Assembly: GCA_032718865.1 (NCBI GenBank)
Contig: JALUTQ010000020.1
Span: forward strand, 372,001 to 436,000
DNA: 64,000 nucleotides
Source of the DNA: Tilletia caries
Taxonomy: Eukaryota > Basidiomycota > Exobasidiomycetes > Tilletiales > Tilletiaceae
Direction of reading: 5' to 3'
Below, in pieces: positions 45,487-56,576 of the stretch; the first letter of the stretch is position 1; each line of letters starts with the position of its first letter. The translations under genes and the position numbers were made by a program. The notes beneath the pieces are model-generated. The model ran no database searches. It was not told the origin of the DNA and was given only the letters and a program-made list of their open reading frames with translations.

Positions 45487-48400
45487 TTAGACGGCCGCGG
45501 ACTGAAGGCGGTAAGATAGCGGCAAGGCAGCCGGGTTGTCCGTCGTCGACAGTAGCGTCACCACGTCCCGGAAGATCTGTTCAAACATGAGTGAAAGTCT
45601 GTCAAACACACACCTTCTCGGGAGTAAGCAAACGGAGGCCAGCGCAAGGACGTAACTCACCTTGAAGTTCTTCTCCCACGATTCCTCGATCCGCCCGAGG
45701 TAGTGCTCCACGCCATCGGCCAGCTTGAGTCGGTCGCCCGCCCGCACACTTATCTCGTGCTCACGCATCGCCGTACGCTCCTTCATCAGCTGTTCCGAGA
45801 ACTCCCGCCGACTCTCGCAGAAGACGGAAATGGCCCGCATCAATTGACGCAGGTACTGGAAAGTTCAAAGAAGGGGAATAAGTCAAATATCAGCATGAAT
45901 CCATGCACATCCTCCGAGGGACAACTGCGGGAGACTCACCCTTAAGTACCGATAGTCCGTCAACATGCACTCGTTCCGACACGTATTCAAGAACCCAAGG
46001 TGGTCGCGCATGAACTGATCCACCGTCTGCACTCCAGCTATCTTCGTCTCCAACTCCCGCCAGTTGGGCTCGATGACCTCAAAGGTCACGAACGCCAAGA
46101 CTTGCTGTACGAAGAACATCATCCGATGCCGCAGCTGGAACACCCGCGTCTTCCATCGTTTCAGCTCCGGGTGGGACGGCGTCTTCTCCCGCCAGGCATC
46201 CTCTTGGTGCTCGAGCCAGACTTCGACCAGTTGCCGCTCAGAGACTTTGAGGTGGATGATGCAACGTTGGACGAATTGCCATCGTAGAATGTTCTTCTTC
46301 GAGATGATCAGCGAGACAGGGAACTTGACCGTGATGTCGAACTGGAGAAGCTCGAGTACTGAGAAGAGAAGAGAGTGTGAGTGTAAATGTCAGCACTTGC
46401 ATGAGGTCCCTCGCTCCCACGACAGGCACGTACATCGATACTGCTCCGGCTTGTTCTTCGCAGCCCGCTTCTTCTCCGCCTGCGCCCTCGCAGCCTCAAT
46501 CCCACCCTTCGTCTCCGCAATCCGCTGAAGCTGATCGTACGCTCCCTCCGTCGCAATCTCGATACGGATATCCTCTCGATACGGATCCCCAAACCCGACA
46601 CAGCTCGAGCTTCCTAAGACCATGCCGAGATGTGTTTGAAGCCGGGTCGTCGTCGTCTCACGGAGCTTTTGGGGAATTACGAACTTGCGAAGTTCACCCT
46701 TAGCTTGCTCCAGGAAGGAGTTGAAGTAGTCGGATTGAGAGAGGAAGAAGTAGTGCTTCAGCGAGCGCAGTCGCTCGATGATGTGCTGGTCGTGAATCAG
46801 AAGGCGGAGTAGAGCCTCGTTGGCGCGCTGGTACGCAGCCTCGATACGCTGGAAGAAGCTGCTCAAACGGGGATGACGAGTATGTCAATCTGAGCTCGGA
46901 ACAGCGAGCTGGATTGGGTACTCACTCTTCTGTGTTCATCTCGATCAGCTCATTCTCGTCCCAATTGAGCGCGTCCAGACCACCCTTCAGCCCAGCAGGC
47001 CAGACCAACGTCCCATCAACAACAGCACTCCCACCCGCTCCGCTGCCATCCTGATCCCCATCCAACCCGCCCGCTCCCTTGGAAGCTCCAGCAGCAGGAG
47101 CACCCATGATCTCGACTCCGCACTCTCGTATCACGTTCAGATACTTGCCCGCCAGCAGAATCTTGTGCTTCCACGGCTGCAGGAAACCCGGGATCTTTGC
47201 TCCGCCCGTGAAGATACCCCTGCCCCCGGTACCTCCCTGCTGCTGCTGCTGTAGCAATTGCTGCACCGCCAACGCACCAGCCCCCGGGCCTAGTCCTAAT
47301 CCCAGATCCTCGTCCCACCCTCCCTCGACAGCAGCGGCAGCCTCGATCTCCTCCTCGCCTGCCGCCTGGGCCTGTGCTTCGAGAGCAGCATACGCCTTCC
47401 GGCGCTCCAGATTCGCCAGCACGGTCTCGTCTCGGAGCGTGTACCTGCGTTCCCAGTATTCGTCCGTGGGATCGGACTCGAGACTGGCCCTCGTCACGCG
47501 GGCATCTTCCATGACCATGAACTCGGAGTAGGTGTCGGAGAGATGCCCGGTTGTGATCCAGAGTAAGAGGGTTCGGATGTAGGGCTGCGCCGCGCGGAGG
47601 AAGATGCTCGCGTAGAGCGCGTGCGCCGTCGGATCGCTGTTTGTGGCAAGAAAGACAATAATATTCAGCGTGCACTGTCATAGCACAAGACCAGTTTCGG
47701 CAGGAGCTACTCACCCGCTCATCTTCTGCATTCGGTCCCACAGGAGACTGAGAACCTCTCCACCGCGTACTATGCCACCCTTCAGTCTCGCCTCCCGCCC
47801 TTCTCCGGGGCCCGTCGAAGCTTTACCACCGCCCGCTCCGTCTTCATCATCGTCCAAGCCCAATAAGGCGCGTCGTTCCCGTTCCAAGCTTTGATCGTTC
47901 GCAAGCTCTTCGCGTTCGCGCTGCTTTCGCCTCCTCCTGCGACGCTTCCGCTTCCTCCGCTCTGCTTCTGACTCTGACACATCGCCGTCGGATGCCGAAC
48001 CCTCTTCCGTGTCTCCGTCGTCGAGATCATCTTCTTCTTCGTCCTCCTCATCGATGTCATCCTCCTCATCGGACGAGTCGTCGTCGTCGTCTTCGAGGAT
48101 ATCGGCATGGGTGATGGAGGCGATGTAGCTCGTAAGCGCATGGATGAGACTGAGAGTGCGGATGGTAGGATGCACGTAGAACCATAGCTTCTGTAATGTG
48201 AAAGTTGGAGAGGTCTCCATCTGATGTTCCAGCTGGACGATCAAGGTCTCGTAGTCCTGCGGGGTTCCCATGCAGGCGAGTCGATGAGCTCCGGCGATTG
48301 AGCGAGAACCAGAACGACACACGCAAATGGACTCACTCTGAGCTGCTCTCGAACGGATGCACAAAGCGCGTGGATGACGGTGCCAAATTCGAGGCTGGAT

Positions 48401-49382
48401 TCGAGCTCGACGAATGCCAACACAGATGTGTAGAACGTAGCGAGAACGAGGACGCGTTCGGTGAGGTCACGCAAAGACGGATCTGTAAGCAGAGATGACA
48501 TTGGTCAGGAGGATTGATTGAGAATGCGAGATGTGTGGAAAGAAAGCAAAGTGAACGCGCACCGAGAGTGGGATCTATGGTGAAGGTTGCGCCTCGTAGC
48601 CGGTCTGCGGGATTGGTGGGGTCGTAGGAGGCTGCATAATGGATGTACTGGCCCTCAATGCCCTGAAAAATCGTCAAGATAAGTGGAATAGGAGTGAGCA
48701 GTCCTAAAGAGTCGCAAATGGAATTGATTGTTTGAGGCTGCTCACCATCAAGACGAAGAGGATGTCTTCAAGAATGAGCGCTTCCTGGATCAGGACATCA
48801 CCGAGCGGCAGGGGAATGACATCGCTCCCAACGAACGCAGCTGCGCCTTTGCCTTTGCTGGTGCCAGAGGAAGCAGGCGGCGCTGATGTGACCGTCGGAT
48901 CTCGATCCATGTCTTTTGAGGCGGGCTCACGCCGGCTTTTCCCACCACCGTGTCCCTGGGACGATTGCAGCCGAACGCGCGGGCTCGCAGGCGGGATTCG
49001 ACGGTTGAGGGGATTCCGGACGAAGCTCGATTCCGGCATGAAGGAGTCATCTGGAGTTTGCTGCATCACGCGGTCCGCCGTGTCGGCGTCAATCCTGTCG
49101 GCCGCGTCATTTTCGCCGTCGGTCTCAGAATGGGGCACCAAGTCTGTCGTGGTTGCGATTACTTTGCGAGTAGAGCGCTGAAGAGCAGCTACGTTTCGTG
49201 AATACTGGAAGGTAGGAAGTCGCCATCAGCAAGAGTATGGAGCGATGGGCTCGATGCGGTCGGCTCACCTTCCTGAGCTTGGACTCGCTGAGCTGGACGT
49301 TGCGCGTCGTTCTGGACGTGCGCGCGAGGGGCGTCTCTGGGGGCACGAGGGCAGCACCCGCACCGCGGTCGTTTGCGCTCAT
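45487..49382 (-). CDS. Gamma-tubulin complex component 2 (GCP2/Spc97)
   Basis: Ten minus-strand exons (49382-49269, 49204-48746, 48662-48563, 48482-48337, 48256-47715, 47636-46926, 46858-46434, 46358-45940, 45855-45661, 45576-45487) give 1066 residues. The N-terminal grip region begins after a disordered lead with PLPLGDVLIQEALILEDILFVLMG and GIEGQYIH. Later motifs include LWFYVHPTIRTLSLIHAL, HALYASIFLRAAQPYIRTLLLW, SLKHYFFLSQSDYFNSFLEQAKGEL and the C-terminal FQLRHRMMFFVQQVLAFVTFEVIEPNW, which is characteristic of GCP2. Two insertions stand out: an Asp/Glu run followed by an Arg/Lys-rich stretch (about 47900-48110), and a Gly/Ala/Gln-rich loop (about 47040-47350). By family it nucleates microtubules at spindle pole bodies with GCP3 and gamma-tubulin. 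Confidence 0.92.
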
Positions 49383-49845
49383 CTTCTCCTGAGCTTCCTC
49401 GGCGTGGTGATGGAAGCGCGCTCACTGCCAAAAGTGTTGGCTTGGTCGAGACGCGTCGCACAGAAGTCGGGCGCGTTTGGTCACGTGCAATTTGTCGGTG
49501 CAGGATCGGTAGTCTGCATTTATCCGTCTCGGCACCGGCCTCTCGGAGCGACATGTTCCTCATCTTCGCCACCCATAAAATGCAACCGCTGACCTTGGCA
49601 ATGAATTCCTAACCTCGACGACGAATCCTCTAAGGAAGCCGATGAAGAGGCAGAGAGAGTTAGCAGCAGGTGTGAGGTATCTGCTGCGTTCTAGGTGTGT
49701 ATTGAGTCTTGGCTATCGAAACGAACCAGGACGGAAAATTAATAATATCCTCGCCTTCTCCTATCCCAGCTTGCCGTTCAGAATTCAAGTCGAACAATCC
49801 TGCGCTTAGCAGTTGGACAGGACCCCCGAGTCAGTTCTCGGAGGC
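49383..49845. other. Divergent promoter of GCP2 and the BOR1-like gene
   Basis: About 460 bases between two divergently transcribed genes. I see no obvious repeat or operator. Confidence 0.5.
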
Positions 49846-52429
49846 ATGGCTTCTCAAGGCTCGTCCTCGGCGCTGGCCTCGGATGCAGTGCCAACGACAT
49901 CAACAGCGACGCCTCTGGACGACTCTGCCACGATGACGTCCACGACTCGGCATCCCTATCACAACAACGACATCAGCGAGCAACCCTATGGCGACTTCAA
50001 TCGCGCAGGCCTCGTCGAACAAGGCATCTCCCAGGACGGAGGCAGTGGCGGCGACGACCTCAAAGGCGGAGGAGGCAACACTGGCTCAAACTCCGATGAC
50101 ATGGAGCCCAAGTTCCCGCATTTCAAGGACGACCTACCCTGGTCTCAGCGTTCGTGGGCCTACGAACTAAAGCCGTTCCGGGGCATGTACTACGACATTC
50201 GACGCCGGCTACCCTTCTACTGGACAGACTGGACTCTCGCCTTCACTCGGCCGGACAACTACTGGACGCAGGTCATCTCTGTCATTCAGATGTACTTCCT
50301 CAACCTCATGCCTGCTATTGCGTACGTTCCTTCATTGCGTTGTTTGCTGTGATTTTCTCACTTCTGAGATTCGTTATCATCTCCTACACCTACAGATACG
50401 TTCTCGATATGGACCACCGCACCAACGGCTCATACGGCATAAACGAAGTCATTCTCGCCTCCGCCCTCGCAGCCATCGTCTTCCCAATCTTCTCAGTTCA
50501 ACCTCTGACCATCGTCGGCGTCACAGGTCTGATCAATCTTCAGAACTACACGGTGTACAACATATTCGTCGGATACTATGGATTCGACAACATGAAATAT
50601 CTACGCATTCAGGCATGGTCACTTATCTGGGGGTAGGTTCTTCCTGAACTGTTTGGTTGCTCAGCTGTCAAGATTGGAAATGCTCACGCTTCAGAATCTG
50701 CTGTCTAATAGAGCCGCGTTCCACTTCATCGCGGCCATCTTCAACGTCTGTGACTTTACGCGCTTCATCACGGACATGACCACACAGACTTTCGGCTTCT
50801 ACGTTGGCATTGGTACGTCCTGCGCATCTGAATCTTGATCTACTTCTCGACCTTTGCTAAGAACAACTCTGCCCAAACTCCTCAGTCTACATCCAGAAGG
50901 GCATCGAGCTTCTCATTCTTGAATACATCCCTACAGAAGAATCACCTGACCTCGACAACGCGACCGGCTGGTTGTCAGTCACCATTGCCATCCTCTTCAC
51001 CGTCTCCGTCTACCTCGTGACCGCCATCGGCAAGACACGCTTCCTCACCCTGTCTGTTCGTCGTCTCTTCTCGGCTTTCGCCATGGCCGCCGGTTTACTC
51101 TTCTGGACGGGATTCAGCCATTTCCCAGATTATTCGCTTCGAAGAATCCCGGTCGAGCGATTGCCGATTACGAAGAGCTGGTTCCCAACCATGGATCGTA
51201 GCTGGTTCATCGACTTTTGGAACATTGAACTCAAGTGAGTACGCTCAATCATCCTTTTCTTTCATCATCAGGCAACCGTAGTGGTCTCACAGATTCTCGT
51301 CGAGGATACAGGTGGGTCTTCGTTGCTGCACCTCTCGGATTCGTCCTCTTCGTCTTGTTCTACTTCGACCACTCCGTCTCCTCGATCGGCGCCCAGGCTC
51401 GCCAGTTCCCCGTCAAACGTCCCGCCGGATTCCACTGGGATTTCTTCCTCCTCGGTATCACCACCTTGGTCAGCGGCTTCCTCGGGCTTCCTGCCCCCAA
51501 CGGTCTCGTACCCCAAGCACCTGTCCACACGGAGAGTCTGACTGTCTTTAGGCAAGTCGACGTGGACGAGGACGACGACGAGGGGGATGCTCTACAAGAC
51601 GGTAGGCGGCATTATGACGACGATGGTGCCTCTGATGCGACTCGTCCTGGGAACGGAGCGGAGAAAGTGAAGCCTGTCCACCGCAGAAAATCCTCCAAGA
51701 GACAGCACGTCATCACCGACCGCGTAGCCGAACAGCGTCTGACTCATCTCGTCATTGGCCTACTCACCCTCGGTACCATGACCCGCCCGCTCCTCGTCTG
51801 TCTCGGCCTGATGCCCCGCGCCGTCTTTGCGGGCGTTTTCATCCTCGTCGGCTGGGACAGTGTCGAGACGAACAGTATCACCAAGCGGACCTTGGCGCTG
51901 TTTCGCGACCGACGATTGGATTCGTATGTCCCGCTGCCGAGTCCCGGAGAGGAGAGGGAGGGGGAGAGGGCGGGCACGTTGGGAGAGGATGTTGTGCCGT
52001 CCGAGCAGAGTGACCCGTTGTTGAGTGTGTCGAAGAAGAAGATTGCGCTGTTTGTGGGGATACAGTGGCTCTTCTTTGCACTGACCATTGCTATCAGTCA
52101 GACAATAGGTACGTTTCTATGTCTTCTTCCTCTTATGTTATCGCCCGTCCGACTCTCCCAGGCTGATCCTGATCTCTCCTCCCCACAATTCAGCGGCCAT
52201 TGGATTCCCGATCGTTATCACACCACTCATCGCAGTCCGGTACTACCTCGTTCCACGCTGGTTCACGCCGCTCGAACTCCGCATCCTCGACGCGCCCACT
52301 GCCGAGGCCGACGTTGTCCTAGCTTCCTTGGGCCACGAGTCTGAGCAAGTGACCGGTCAAGGGATCAGAGTTGCCAGGGATTGCGCTGGAATGGCGGGTA
52401 CTGAATACGGACGGACGAAGACGGAGTGA
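49846..52429 (+). CDS. SLC4-family anion (borate/bicarbonate) transporter, BOR1-like
   Basis: Exons 49846-50321, 50396-50632, 50712-50812, 50886-51234, 51312-52108 and 52194-52429 give 731 residues. After about 90 disordered residues comes the SLC4 lead PFRGMYYDIRRRLPFYWTDW, followed by ten or more membrane helices with family marks INEVILASALAAIVFPIFSVQPLTI, TGLINLQNYTVYNIFVGYYG and, after a hydrophilic loop, LPAPNGLVPQAPVHTESLTVF, VAEQRLTHLVIGLL and PRAVFAGVFILVGWDSV. A cytoplasmic loop of about 45 residues is Asp/Glu- and Lys-rich. Yeast BOR1 exports borate across the plasma membrane; bicarbonate exchange is the animal activity. Substrate here is inferred from fungal homology. Confidence 0.93.
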
Positions 52430-52730
52430 GGAGGGATTCCCTTTGCACCATAACCATATAGAGACGATATCTTCGCTGCACTGTCGCATCCATACCGATT
52501 TCCTTTCAGTTGCCCTATTTTCCCTCATCACCTTCATCCTTATGTTGACCGCGCATCATGGGCCCCGCTCTGAGGCCTCGATTGCATTGCCATCATCCGT
52601 ACAGACAATGACTCGCAAAGATATACACGTATGCTCATTTCTATGACTTATTCCGGTGTGATTGGACCCGAAGGAGTTGACGCCGCTACTTGCTGGTGTC
52701 TGAGGCCGAGAAGGCATCATGCATCATGCA
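52430..52730. other. Intergenic, convergent 3' regions
   Basis: About 300 bases between the BOR1-like gene (+) and the nucleoside hydrolase stop (-). It includes a short direct repeat of CATGCATCAT near 52718-52734. Confidence 0.6.
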
Positions 52731-54431
52731 TCATTCTTGAGGACGAAGGACGGCTTCGGCCCGGTCGACCACCTCGAAGAAGACGTCCCACATCCTATCC
52801 AACTGCATTGATACGATGATTAGTGACTCGGTCAATGACAACAAAGGGAGCTTGAAGACACTTACATCGACTTCTTCGAGCACCTCGACGTTTTTTCCAC
52901 CACGTCCCCAACCGTCATGTTCGAGCCCCCAACTTCCCCACCAATCGACGACGGTAGCCCCTTCGGCGAGTGAGCCCGGGGTGCACTCGACTTGAACTCG
53001 AAAGCGCCGTGGTGGTAAAATGGGCCGGTCCCAGATCCTCAGTCGATCCGAGGACTGCCATGGCTGGGGTGTTTGGTCCGATGATGACGTTGTAGGGTGT
53101 GTAGAGCGAGAGGAGTTGGCGGTGGCACTACTTCGTGGTATGATACCGTCTCCGATGATTGCATCTGCGTCGAGAGCAGGTATTGCCCGAAACGAGTTCC
53201 ACTTTGGTTCCTTCCCTCCATGGAATGCTGTGAGAGGTTCACTATCGGTCCAGAATAGCTTCGGATCGATCACGTACATGACCGCGAGCGAGTCATGTAC
53301 GGGCGGGCCGAACAAGAAGCCAAATTCAGAAGCATAAGCATGGGCAAAGAAGGTCAGGATGGAGCTGAGTAAAGTTCGAATGGGTGATGGGCCCGAGGGC
53401 GGGATCGGCGCCAAATCATTCCCCTTCAGCAGACGTGCGTATAACGGGCGGGAAAATATGGCCGAGTGAGTTATGTTGAGTCCGGCCATGGTGGTCTTGA
53501 CGTCCGCATCGAACACGATCGCGGCTGCTTCGGGGTCGCAGAGAATGTTGAATTCGGCGAGAGGACCACGATTGCCGGCGCCTCCGGCTGAGCCGCCCAT
53601 GAGGACGATCTGTTCGACACCTGCGAGGAGATGGGTATACATCTGTTACACCCGCGAAAAAAGAGGACAGGTCAGAAAGCAGGTTTCCATAAAACCTAGA
53701 GTGTACCAAAAGAATCTGAACGCACCTTACAAAAGAGGGCGATGTTGGTACATGGGCCAGTGATTACGATGTGAAGCTTCGGCTTGCGCTCTCGGATCCT
53801 GGATCTGATCAGCTCTGCTAACCGATTCACAACGGCCGCGGGCTCGTGAGGCGGTATCAGCGATGACTCGGTCGTATACACGGAGGATCGCGGCCCAGTA
53901 AATCTTCGCTGTACGGCCGGGTCGGTAAGAGGTGGTCTGTGAAGGGATCAGCACAGGCACGAAGGTCAGTAAGCTCTGTTCAGCGCGTCACACTCCCAAA
54001 TCTGGCCAAGAAGAGCTCACAAGCCAACGACTCCTCCAAGCCCACCCACGCCATGGATAGCGACGTCCCCCGCCCGGGCAGGTTTAAGGAGAGGCAGATC
54101 CGAACCTCGCCATAGCTCGATGGATTCAGGCGCACCGAAAGCGACGAGGAGCTGGGCGGCGTTAGCGCAAGTCGATGCGCCGGGGGCGTTGCCTCCCACG
54201 GTAGAGACTCCGAGCAAGTTGAGAGACGGGTGGTGAATGGCAAGAAGAAGGGCGCATGCGTCGTCGTGGCCTACAAACCAGACAATGTGAATTCAATGCC
54301 AGAAGCCAGGTGAGACGCGTGGGATTTCCCCCAAGGATCCTGCACATGGACTGACCTGGATCGCAGTCGAGCCAGAGCGGGGTTCGCTCTCCGGAACGCT
54401 GTCCTTCCGCCGTAGAGCCAGAGGTGTACAT
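52731..54431 (-). CDS. Inosine/uridine-preferring nucleoside hydrolase
   Basis: Exons 54431-54356, 54270-54021, 53936-53726, 53642-52866 and 52802-52731 give 461 residues. The calcium-binding signature LWLDCDPGHDDACALLLAI is present near the N-terminus, split by an intron after the Pro. Further family motifs are LLGVSTVGGNAP, IHGVGGLGGV, KLHIVITGPCTNIA, IVLMGGSAGGAGNRGPLAEFNI and the catalytic-region PVHDSLAVMYVIDP. Enzymes of this class hydrolyse ribonucleosides to ribose and base for purine and pyrimidine salvage in the cytosol. A Ser/Thr-rich insertion of about 35 residues lies in the C-terminal third. Uridine or inosine preference cannot be told from this. Confidence 0.93.
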
Positions 54432-55284
54432 TGAGTCAGGCTGAGGAGGCGGCAGGAATATATTATTCCGTTGCCAGATGCAATGGTTGGAGAAGGGGTG
54501 AGGTGTGGCCGAGGTCCGAGCGTCTGAGGGCCAGGAGACTAAAAGCCTAAATTAAGGGCGCAAAGAACATTCGAAACAAATCACATCGCCAAGCGCCAAG
54601 AGGCGTGGGAAATATTATAACCGGTTTCCTATCCGAGTTATTGCTGCCGAAAGTGGCGTGGGAAAATGAGAGGCGCTCTTATCAGTTTATCACTCTCACC
54701 TCCATGCTCTCTGTATCTTTTGGCAACCACATCAGTCATCGAGGCTGCCCGCTGCCCGCAAACCAGAATAGTTGGAACCCCGCATCCGCGAGGAAGGCGT
54801 AGCGGCTTCGCAGGCCAGTTCATCATCCCGGACCGTCGTCACTGATGCGGGCGAATACGACTGACAGCTCCTTTCTTCCTCGCTTCCTTTTTTTCCTCGC
54901 TAACTTCTTCTTTTATCCCTCCCCCTCGCTACCTCACTACCTCGCTCCCTCTTCCGTCGCTTTTTCCTTTCCAGATGTGCATCTCAGCATCGACCCCCGG
55001 GCTAACGATGAAAGTCGAGCGGATCATAGTGGTACCGCTCTGACGCGTCCAAGGAGCTCCGACCGAACCTAGCAGCATCGGCGGCGCAGAAGGGAGGGCT
55101 GTGGAGCACAGCAGCCAGCGTATGCCGCACACCACGATTGAACGGGTACAAATAGCGGCGCTATACCTCCTTGACGATGTAACGATACCCATCCTCAAGC
55201 CACCCTTCCTCACTGCCCTTCAGCTCAGTCACACAAACTTCTCCCTCAAGGTTCTACCCCTCAAAAACCCTCGCCATAGATATC
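54432..55284. other. Intergenic; border of the accessory segment
   Basis: About 850 bases between the nucleoside hydrolase start (-) and peptide gene A (+). Apart from the TATA-like box at 55145-55156 I see nothing definite. Confidence 0.5.
55145..55156 (+). promoter_or_regulatory. TATA-like box of peptide gene A
   Basis: GGTACAAATAGC lies about 135 bases before the ATG at 55285. Similar boxes precede the other members of the family. Confidence 0.4.
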
Positions 55285-55567
55285 ATGATGCTCTTTTTCA
55301 AGACTACCTTCCTCTCCTTCTTCGCCCTCCTGGTTTTCGCCATGAGCATGGCGGCCCGTGCCGAAGATCGCTACGTGAGTCTCTTCTCCGCACGTGTATT
55401 CCGTCCGAAGCATCGCTGATATTTTTGTATTCCTCCCTTCCCTTCTAAAGACTAGCGATGAGCGCGCCTATGGTGAGGTGGCGCCGGAGCCGTCGCTCAG
55501 GCTCCCGGCACCGCAGCAGCCGCCGCACAAGCAGTCTTCTGACGCCGGTCCCAGCCAGCACCACTGA
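55285..55567 (+). CDS. Small secreted peptide, family copy A
   Basis: Two exons (55285-55374, 55451-55567) give 68 residues. Exon 1 encodes a signal peptide with a strong hydrophobic core (FLSFFALLVFAMSMAARA). A phase-0 intron follows directly, then exon 2 begins TSDERAYGEVAPEPSLRLPA and ends in a Gln/His/Ser-rich tail (GPSQHH). The predicted mature part is about 40 residues, rich in Pro and without cysteine. It pairs with copy D: same exon lengths for exon 1, and matching T-x-DE-x-AY-x(2)-APxP and LPxP words. I do not recognise the family. The acceptor is TCTAAAG, and no transcript evidence is available. Confidence 0.6.
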
Positions 55568-56576
55568 AACTTCTAGGCCGCAAGACACGAAGCAGCAACA
55601 AGCAGGTATTCCACCTCCGATGCACGTTTCCGCCTCCCGGGTCATGAAGCAGCCACGAGCAGGCATCTGATGTGTTGCCGCCTCCCGTCCAGAAAGCTGC
55701 ATCTGGTCCAACCCTTCTTTCATCGTTCCACTCCGTTCGTACGAGCATATCTCGTGGCTTTGCCTTCAGCTCTTCTCTTACGAAACTCCAACTCTCAATG
55801 AACAGATGTTCTGTGAACACATCACACATGGGAAGCTACTTGCAAAACGTCTGTTTGAACTTTGGAAAGATGGTGTTCCTGATCTGTATCCCTGAGGTCT
55901 GGGTTGAATTTTGAGAGCGACGCATGTTAAGTGTTGCAGGTCTGTGTCGAATCAACATCTGCGCATGACCACCATGCACTATGCATCAAATTCATATCGA
56001 ACAGGCGATGGACATCGTAAGTCCGGGATAGCTTGTCAGCGCGTACGAGCTGGTAGGTGACTGTCGCCGTCTTTATTCCTCTTAGGCTCCCTTTCGACTC
56101 CCCCTGCTCAGGTTCACATCTCTTCCTTACCCAATCCATGATCGAATGAGCAATGGTCAACCGTTGCCTACTAAATCATCTCTTGCAGACCTCCCCATCA
56201 CTGCCATTGCCCTCTCCTGTCATCGGCCATTCTTCTTCTTTTATCCTTGCCTCATCGCACATACTCGCATACTTCCCTTCTCTTTCTGTTGCAGCAGCTA
56301 CCTTTCTTCCAGTGGACTGGAAGGGCACTTTCGTATAGCCCCTCTCTTCTCCAACATCCACACTTGTCCGCTCTTCATTCCTTTAACCACTAGCATTTGC
56401 ACAGGTTCTTCCACACCTCCCCTTTCGTCACTCAGTAGAACCAATTGGACCGCTCATGCGCTCAGGTAAATGCTTGGATGACTTGACTGCTAACATTGAC
56501 GTTTCTTCCGATCTTCTGCTCCTTTTCTTGCTCATGCCTTTGCTTCCTTGTTCGCTCCAATCTAACCAATTCGTAG
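55568..56576. other. Gene-poor stretch before the MTR4-like pseudogene
   Basis: About 1 kb. An open frame at 56146-56469 (+) ends at a possible donor that could splice to the acceptor before 56577, but its sequence does not resemble the MTR4 N-terminus. I see no other gene. Confidence 0.45.

Noticed and set aside
56146..56469. First exon of the MTR4-like gene
   Set aside because: It ends at a plausible donor, but the sequence is hydrophobic and unrelated to MTR4 N-termini; no support for joining it.
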